The translations under genes were made by a program, and so were the position numbers. Shown here in pieces: positions 57,470 to 64,000 of a stretch of 64,000 nucleotides of DNA. The DNA is from Leucogyrophana mollusca (taxonomy: Eukaryota; Basidiomycota; Agaricomycetes; Boletales): assembly GCA_021014945.1 (NCBI GenBank), contig MU266485.1, positions 1-64,000 on the forward strand, written 5' to 3'. The stretch's first letter is position 1; each line of letters opens with the position of its first letter. The notes under the pieces were generated by a model. It made no database searches. It worked only from the letters and a program-made list of their open reading frames with translations, and was not told the origin of the DNA.

Positions 57470-59869
57470 ATGGTGCGGACAGGATTTTGGCAACATGTGG
57501 CCTTGACCTCACTGTCAATGCTTCTATAGTCTGCAGTAACTGAGCTCACCCCATACATTCCCCAATTCTTCTGGCGGTTTTGGTTGTCGGATGCGTGGGT
57601 CCCACACTTGCATATCCTCATGTTTCCCGATGCTCAGTGTCTACCAGCGACCCCTTGAAGCATTCCCTCGATGACCATCGAGTGCATATTTACGACGTCT
57701 ACAACAATGTGCTGTCGGAAACGCGTCGTATACCCGAGCAACTCAGGACCGTCTTCCAGGACTTCAACACTGGTGCTTTAGACGAGGGATGCCGTGCTGC
57801 TCTTCGAACCGCTGAGCAGGCATTCACGCGTCTAGAATCCGAAGCGGAACGTATACTCGGGGAACTGGTAATCAAGATTCGCTCCTCGCCCCGTGCGGCA
57901 AGGATGGAGCTTCCAATGTCACGCCGATCTCGCGATGCCCTCCTTAGGTTCTTTGTCTTCTTGCGCTATCGCAACAGTGACAAATACCAGGCGATGCTGG
58001 ACTCCTTGTCGCGTAAGGTCGTCACCGACAATGGCGCGGTCTTCAAGGCTATGCATGCGTGGCATCGCGTTCGGAGAAGGGCATTGCTCGGCAGTTTTCA
58101 CTCGTTCTTGCAGCATGAGTCGCCTGATGCTCGAAGTTTCGAACTCTTTGAGAGTCTGGATTGTTGGAGGTTTTGTAATGCGGAGATGTGTATCGGTGTT
58201 GCCTCTGAGGGCCAGCAATTCGTGCTGCCTGATACCTGCTTCGGGACTTTGGACGAGGATTTTGGTAGTGACCCGTATGTGTCTGGGTTCCAGCTAGAGT
58301 GTTCTCCCGACTGACTTTTATCATCGAACAGAACATCCGGTCATTTATTCTTCCCAATCATGCCCACACTCGCCTTGTACGTCCTCGGTTTTCAAGGCGA
58401 TAAGCCGCATCAGTTCTCTGGCTGTAGCTCTCTCGAGATGGATGCAGGCGCTGTCTGGATAGAATGTGGCGTCGAGTCGCCATCCGATGTCCACCTTCGA
58501 AATGCAACTCTCCTACAGCGCTACCCCAAACACCTTTATTTCTCATCCCTCGTCTCAATCGTACAGTCCATTTCATCGTACGACGAGTTCCGCTGGATCT
58601 CTGAACACTTAGATTACAGCCGGCTCAAGCAGAGGTGCAGACAGAAAAGCACGCTGGAGAAAGTCACGAAGACACTTGTCGTGAAAGGGTCTGTGCTCCT
58701 TGTTGACCTGTCGGATGAGGTTATCAGGGTGGGAGAGGCGCCAGTGTGCCATGGCTCCTTCTCCGATGTTTGGAAAGGCATCTGGACGAATCCCACGACC
58801 CGTCAAGCGCAGCCGGTGCGTTGATCGTAAACTTATTGATCATCTCCGCTGATTAGATGGCGCCAGGTCGCGTTAAAGTTCCTTCGACAGTACATGGCTG
58901 ACACCGTGCGCGAGAAGCTCCTGAAGGTCCGCCTTTGTGTTCTCTTGACTTTGGGGCCACATAGATGTTTCTGGTTTGTAGCGGCTGAAAGCTGAAGTGG
59001 TGGCCTGGCATCGACTGCAGCACCCGAACATCGCACCACTGTTTGGGGTCGTCCAAAGTATGAGCACCATCGCGATGGTTTCTCCTTGGTGCAATAATGG
59101 CACCATCATCCGCTACTTGGAAAGGGGCGATCCGGATGTGGATCGACTCGCTCTCGTGCGTTGCGCCGTCGCCTGTGTACTGCACCGGGTATAAGCTGAC
59201 CAGTTCCCAATCTAGTTGCTGCAAATTGCGTTGGGAGTGAGTTATCTGCACAATTTCAAACCGATTGTCGTGCATGGTGATTTGAAGGGGGCAAGTGTCC
59301 TGTATAGTGTTCGGTGGTTGTCGTGCTAAAACTGAGCACACCATCCAGTCCAACATTCTTATGGGAGATAATGGGCAAGCCCTCATCACCGATTTCGGGT
59401 TATCGAACGTCGTGGAGGATCTGTCCGACACTGCGACGAACAAATTAGGCACGTCATTGCTTGCGGGATCAACCCGGTGGATGTATGCTGCTATTCCTTC
59501 GCTGTATCGACGACACTCATGACAGCTGACAGGGCTCCAGAACTCATCCTCGCTCTCGTCGAAGACGATGGCCGTCCGCCCCCCATAACGACATCAAGCG
59601 ACGTATACTCATTTGCCTCCGTGTGCCTCGAGGTCGCCACCGGCCAAATACCATACGCACACCGGCGAAATGACCACGCGGTGACGATGGACATCATGCG
59701 CGGCGTTAAGCCCTCCCGAGCAGCTTCATCCTTCCTGAACCTCACGGACAGCGATAGTGATTTGTTCTGGGGCATGCTAGACCGCTGCTGGGACACGGAC
59801 TGGTATATGCGACCAGGTATGACCGAGGTCACCGAGATTTTGCGTGGGTTGGTGGGTGTGTGCTCGTGA
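57470..59869 (+). CDS. DUF4238-protein kinase fusion, tandem copy A
   Basis: Nine exons (57470-57472, 57530-57594, 57648-58274, 58332-58815, 58867-58926, 58982-59155, 59216-59290, 59349-59482, 59533-59869) total 1959 bases, 652 residues. Residues 1-300 match DUF4238: PYIPQFFWRFWLSDA at the start, HRVHIYDVYNN, LSRRSRDALLRFF-type helix (SRRSRDALLRFFVFLRYRNS), and FFPIMPTLALYVLG at the end. Residues about 380-652 are a kinase: glycine loop VCHGSFSDVWKG, VALK lysine, AEVVAWHRLQHPNIAPLFGV with the helix-C Glu, VVHGDLKGSNIL, ITDFGLS, APELI, and RPGMTEV at the end. All catalytic residues are present. The first exon is just the ATG, and the intron after LKG has a GC-AG donor; both need transcript support. 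Fusion function is unknown. Confidence 0.85.
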
Positions 59870-60693
59870 GCGCCTCAATCACCCTCCCTGGATCATGTTA
59901 CAGATACGAGTCTATCGGACACCGATAGAATACTCGAAATTTCCCTTTCATTTGCATATCGCGCATGGACCACAGCTACTTCACAACTCTACTATTATAG
60001 CTTATGTCCCTCATGACCCTCATGGCTTTGCACGGTTTCTCTGCGATGCGGTAACGTATCATTAATAATCCACTGCACTGTATAACACCAACTGGACGAT
60101 CATTGGTATAAATTTTGTTGCTTAATCGCAGGCCTTGTGCGTTGTATTTATCTGCTTTTCAAGTCATGTAAGCGTTTGGTCCTGCTGCCGCTGAAGCGAC
60201 TTCACACAAGTGCAACCGCTGCACAGGGAGTCGTGAAAGGTCGTGAATCGTGATACAGGCCCTGCAGTCAAGTTGCCGAGGTGCCGGTCCATGGGTTTTG
60301 CCGAATGATGGACCCTTTGCTATCAGCATTATACTGTTGCCGACGAACCATATATCAGCTTAAACTATAATTGCACTTATGGGGGACCGTACGGAATCTG
60401 CTTGCTGTGAGTTGCTGTGTATTGCTAGGTGGCAGCTTGAATGTTCATATCAGTAGACTGCGCTTTCTCTCTGGCCTCGCGGCGAGCATTTGGGGTGCTA
60501 AAAAGCTTCTAATTTATACGGCGCTCCAGTAGTGCCTTCGATACTCGCCATCGCCATCTCCCCTCTCAAGGAGTGGGGCGAGAGATAAATATACGACTCA
60601 CCAATATCAATCAACCCGCAATAAATCCTCCATATCCCGAGCCAAGCATTGCTTTCCCGACGGTCCCGGTAGGACGTTGCTTGGAATACGATC
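59870..60693. other. Spacer between the tandem DUF4238-kinase genes
   Basis: About 820 bases holding the 3' end of copy A and the promoter of copy B. No gene is seen. A minus-strand frame at 60498-60713 overlaps the start of copy B and has no motif. Confidence 0.4.
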
Positions 60694-63088
60694 ATGGTGG
60701 TGTCAACCTCCAAGTCGTGACGTCCACCTGACTGACCTCAGGTGTTCATTTATTCCATTCAGACTGTAACTGAAATCGCTCCTTATATCCCTCAATTCTT
60801 CTGGCGGTTCTGGCTATCTGATGCGTATGTCTCACGTACGAGTTTCATCTCTATCGATGGCTAAAGCCCTACAGCGATCCCTTGAAGCATTCTCTCGACG
60901 ACCACAGGGTGCACATCTACGACGTCTACAACAATGAGCTATCTGAAACGCGTCGTATACCCGAACAATCACGCACTATATTCCAGGACTTTGACACTGG
61001 TTGCTTGGAAAACGACTGTTGCACCGCTCTTTGCACCGCTGAGCGAGAATTCAATCGTCTAGAATCCGAGGCGGAACGCATCCTTGGAGAACTAGTAAGC
61101 AAGATCCGCTCCTCAGTTCCATTGACAAGAACGGAATTTCCACTGTCACGGCAATCTCGCAATATACTCCTAAAATTCTTCGTCTTCTTGCGCTTTCGCA
61201 ACAGCGACAAGTACAAAGCCATACTGGATTCCTTCTCTCGTAAGGTTATCACTGACGTCGTAAAGGAGAGGCACGGATGGCATCGAGTTCGGAGACGAGC
61301 TTTGCTCGGCGGTTTTTTCACTTTCTTGCAGCATGAGCCAGAGGGCCGAAGTTTTGGGCGATTTGAAGGGCTGGATTTCTGGCGGTTTTGTGAGGCGGAG
61401 ATATGTCTCGGTGTTGCGTCTGAGGGCCAGCAATTCGTCCTACCCGATACCTGTTTCGGGGCTTTGGGTGAGGATTTTGGTAGTGACCCGTGAGTGTCTA
61501 CATTCAAGCTATAGTGACATATGTGTCGCTGACCTGAACAGAACATCCGACCAGTTGTTCTTCCCAGTTACACCTACTCTCGCTCTATACGTCCTCGGAG
61601 TCCAAGGAGACGAGCCGCGTCAGATCACCGGCTGCAGCTCACGCATACAGGGTACAGGCACTGTCTGGATAGACTGCGGCATCGAATCACCATTGGACAT
61701 CCATCTACGGAACGCAACCCTCCTACAGCACAACCCAAAACACCTGTACTTCTCCTCTCTGGCCTCGATCGTGCAGTCCATATCATCATACGACGAGTTC
61801 CGACGCATTCCAGAGCACTTTGATTACAGTCGGCTGAAGCAACGATGCCGACAAAAATGCACACTGGAGAGTGTCACGAAGACGCTTGTCGTTAAGGGTT
61901 CTGTCCTACTTGTTGATTTGTCGGACGAGGTTGTAAGAGTGGGAGAGGCGCCGGTTTGTCACGGGTCCTTTTCTGATGTCTGGAAAGGTGTCTGGACGAA
62001 TCCTACGACCCAGGAAGCCCGGCCAGTGAGTCCTGATCAGGCTTCACCAAGTCTTCTATTAAATGTGTCCATGGCAGGTCGCGTTGAAGTTTCTACGACA
62101 ATACATGACCGACACTGTTCGGGAAAAACTAATGAAGGTTCACTTTCTCGTTCTCTTAGCCTCAGGATCCCACTGATGCTTTATTGATGTAGAGACTGAA
62201 AGCTGAGGTGGTGGCCTGGCATCGTCTGCAACATCCGAATATTGCACCCTTGTTTGGGGTGAGCAAATTTCCAAACACTATCGCAATGGTTTCTCCGTGG
62301 TGCAACAATGGGACTATCGTCCGCTACTTAGAAAAATGTGATCCATCCACGGATCGGCTTGCCCTTGTGAGTTGAACCGTTACTTATATCTAGCTGATCT
62401 TCACTGACCAGTCGCAATTCAGTTGCTGCAAATTGCATCCGGAGTTGGTTACCTGCACAACTTCAAACCCATCGTCGTGCATGGCGATTTGAAAGGGGTA
62501 CGTGTGCTCAAAATGTTCAATGAACGGGGACATACTAACGTGGGCATTATTTATAGTCGAACATCCTGATGGGCGACAACGGCCAAGCTCTCATCACCGA
62601 TTTTGGGCTGTCCAATGTAGTGGAGGATTTATCCGACACTGCAACGAACAAGTTAGGCACGTCGCTACTTGCAGGCTCAACGCGGTGGATGTACATTGCC
62701 TTCTTTTCACACCATTAACAAAACTCATGTGGCCTACAGGGCTCCAGAACTTATCCTCGCCCTCGTCGAAGACGATGGCCGCCCACCCCCGATCACTACA
62801 TCGAGCGATGTGTATGCATTCGCCTCTGTGTGTCTTGAAATTGCCACCGGCCAAATACCATATGCGCACCGACGTAACGACCATGCGGTGACGGTGGACA
62901 TCATGCGGGGCGTGAAGCCCTCTCGTGCGGCTGGGTCCTTCCTACAGCTCTCGGATAGCGACAGTGATGCGTTCTGGGCTATATTGGAACGGTGCTGGGT
63001 CACGGATTGGTACGTGCGGCCTGGTATGACGGAGGTGATCGAGGACTTGCATGGCCTGGTGAGCGTGTGCTCCCCGGCTGAAGCTTGA
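60694..63088 (+). CDS. DUF4238-protein kinase fusion, tandem copy B
   Basis: Same nine-exon plan as copy A: 60694-60696, 60763-60824, 60875-61489, 61542-62025, 62078-62137, 62193-62366, 62423-62497, 62557-62690, 62740-63088; 651 residues. DUF4238 part: TEIAPYIPQFFWRFWLSDA, HRVHIYDVYNNELSETRRIP, FFPVTPTLALYVLG. Kinase part: VCHGSFSDVWKGVW, VALKFLRQYMTDT, VVHGDLKGSNIL, ITDFGLSNVVEDL, WMAPELILALVEDDG, RPGMTEVIEDL. Four of the eight coding exons after the ATG (484, 60, 75 and 134 bases, plus the 174-base exon) have exactly the length of their copy A partners. Here the intron after LKG has a normal GTACGT donor. The C-lobe of the two copies is about 85% identical by hand count. Recent tandem duplication is clear; the role is unknown. 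Confidence 0.85.
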
Positions 63089-63554
63089 CTTCCCCAACTG
63101 CTATCCCCAAGTATTGCGTCAGGGGCATTAGGGAGAGGAGTATCGGAAACCATAGAGGATATCTCGGGTTGGTCTATTTAGGGTATGTTACTAGGGTCTT
63201 TGCAGGGTCTTCGTGGGTCTTTTCTTCTTCCCCTGGGTTTGTGTTTATGAGGGTTTTGGGTGATGGAATATACCCCGTGTATACTTGCTATGTCATGTAT
63301 CTAGATATGTTTTCTGGTCATCGGGGTCGCACTCACCCTCCGTCCCGACGTCTTTATTTTGGGGATGTCATTCCACTAAGGGATTCCTTGTTCGCTATTG
63401 GTCCTTCAATAACATCAAGGCCTGGCCCAGGTGGACTTGCTGGAGCTGGAGCGGCGCCATAGCGCTGAAGAAGGATTCTGCCAGAACTACTACGATAAGA
63501 TTCACAGTAGACACAAAAGGCACACACGAGAAGTAATGAGGCACTACACGGAAT
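63089..63554. other. Convergent intergenic region
   Basis: 3' ends of the kinase copy B and the questin-oxidase-like gene. Two near-repeats GGGTCTTTGCAGGGTCTTCG and GTGGGTCTTTTC occur near 63193-63222. No gene is seen. Confidence 0.35.
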
Positions 63555-64000
63555 TCACTTCGCTCCACCATCCGCCTGATAAAATCCCTTAAAATCCCAA
63601 GTAGCCTTTTCTTCCCCCTCTCTCATCCACCCCAGTTTATCTGCCGTCAGCGCAGCAACCCTCACAAACAATGTCCCGTCCAACCTCTCCGCACCCTCCA
63701 ACTCCGTCCCCGCCCAATGCCCCTCCTCTCTCGACCCATACAGCGCAGCAAAGTGCGCAAGTGCACGCTGGAGCTTGCACAGGTGCTCATTGGGGTGCAC
63801 GAGCGTCGTCTGTACGATAGGGAGCCACGCGTTCGGTGTGAGCGCATGGGCGTCAGTCGGCGAGGGGAGTGTTTCTTTGGCGGGCGTGGGCTGTGGGCCG
63901 GGGGGCGTGTGCATGGTAGAGCTGGTCGACGAGAAGAATGGCGCGATGTGGAGACTGGGACGACCTCGTGTGATCCACCAGGCGAGGGAGGTTACGAAAT
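63555..64000 (-). CDS. Questin-oxidase-like (DUF4243/AflY) protein, C-terminal part, runs off the window
   Basis: The C-terminal end of a questin-oxidase-like family protein, Baeyer-Villiger-type enzymes known from aromatic polyketide pathways. The frame is open from the window edge to the stop at 63555: TSLAWWITRGRPSLHIAPFF, then WLPIVQTTLVHPNEHLCKLQ, GTELEGAERLDGTLFVRVAA, LTADKLGWMREGEEKATWDF. The last three blocks are the family's C-terminal signature. The N-terminus lies beyond 64000, so completeness cannot be judged. Family members also occur singly outside clusters, and no polyketide genes are in the window. Confidence 0.75.
   Translation of the reverse strand, partial: FVTSLAWWITRGRPSLHIAPFFSSTSSTMHTPPGPQPTPAKETLPSPTDAHALTPNAWLPIVQTTLVHPNEHLCKLQRALAHFAALYGSREEGHWAGTELEGAERLDGTLFVRVAALTADKLGWMREGEEKATWDFKGFYQADGGAK

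Overview
The window looks like a chromosome segment from a basidiomycete, most likely an Agaricomycete. The evidence is seen in the sequence: dense multi-exon genes with introns of about 48-65 bases, GT-AG junctions that rebuild conserved proteins, families typical of mushrooms (a DUF6533 membrane protein, DUF6589-like remnants, fungal kinases with an HGDLKG catalytic loop), and a CFIm25 gene, which baker's yeast lacks. No bacterial, viral or CRISPR feature is visible. Gene models were built by hand from splice junctions; where exon lengths were added up, the total was a multiple of three.

Layout. 1-3700 is a repeat-rich patch: the 3' end of a Ty1/copia retrotransposon with its 412-bp LTR (1059-1470), a decayed DUF6589-like gene on the minus strand (1616-2912), and a solo copy of the same LTR (3291-3702) with a 5-bp target duplication. 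4062-16083 holds housekeeping genes: a Rab18-type GTPase (-), cleavage factor Im 25 kDa subunit (-), a large SulP/STAS/cyclic-nucleotide-binding transporter (+) and a RhoGEF (-). 16084-22479 holds an alpha/beta hydrolase (-), a DUF6533 membrane protein (+) and an unrecognised low-complexity protein (+), separated by the emptiest stretches of the window.

22978-34811 holds a ZIP zinc transporter (-) divergent from an ornithine cyclodeaminase/mu-crystallin family gene (+), an unrecognised basic-tailed protein (-), the TTC7/Ypp1 subunit of the plasma-membrane PI4-kinase complex (-), and a conserved fungal protein with a CH-like C-terminus (+). 35199-46423 holds a secreted GH20 hexosaminidase (-), two tandem metal-dependent amidohydrolases (-), an alpha/beta hydrolase (+) and a METTL7-like methyltransferase (-). 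46854-56231 holds inositol phosphorylceramide synthase AUR1 (+), a phytanoyl-CoA dioxygenase family gene (-), a protein built from five dsRNA-binding-domain-like repeats (-), and a Tvp38/DedA membrane protein (+). 57470-63088 is a tandem pair of intact genes that fuse a DUF4238 domain to a protein kinase. The window ends inside a questin-oxidase-like gene (-).

Several genes serve membrane traffic and lipid signalling (Rab18, Ypp1, AUR1, Tvp38, RhoGEF), but there is no sign of a biosynthetic cluster. The most unusual items are the DUF4238-kinase tandem pair with identical nine-exon structure, and the multi-repeat dsRBD-like protein whose first four repeats are each interrupted by a phase-1 intron at the same place. 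I could not run any database search, so novelty claims are inferences.
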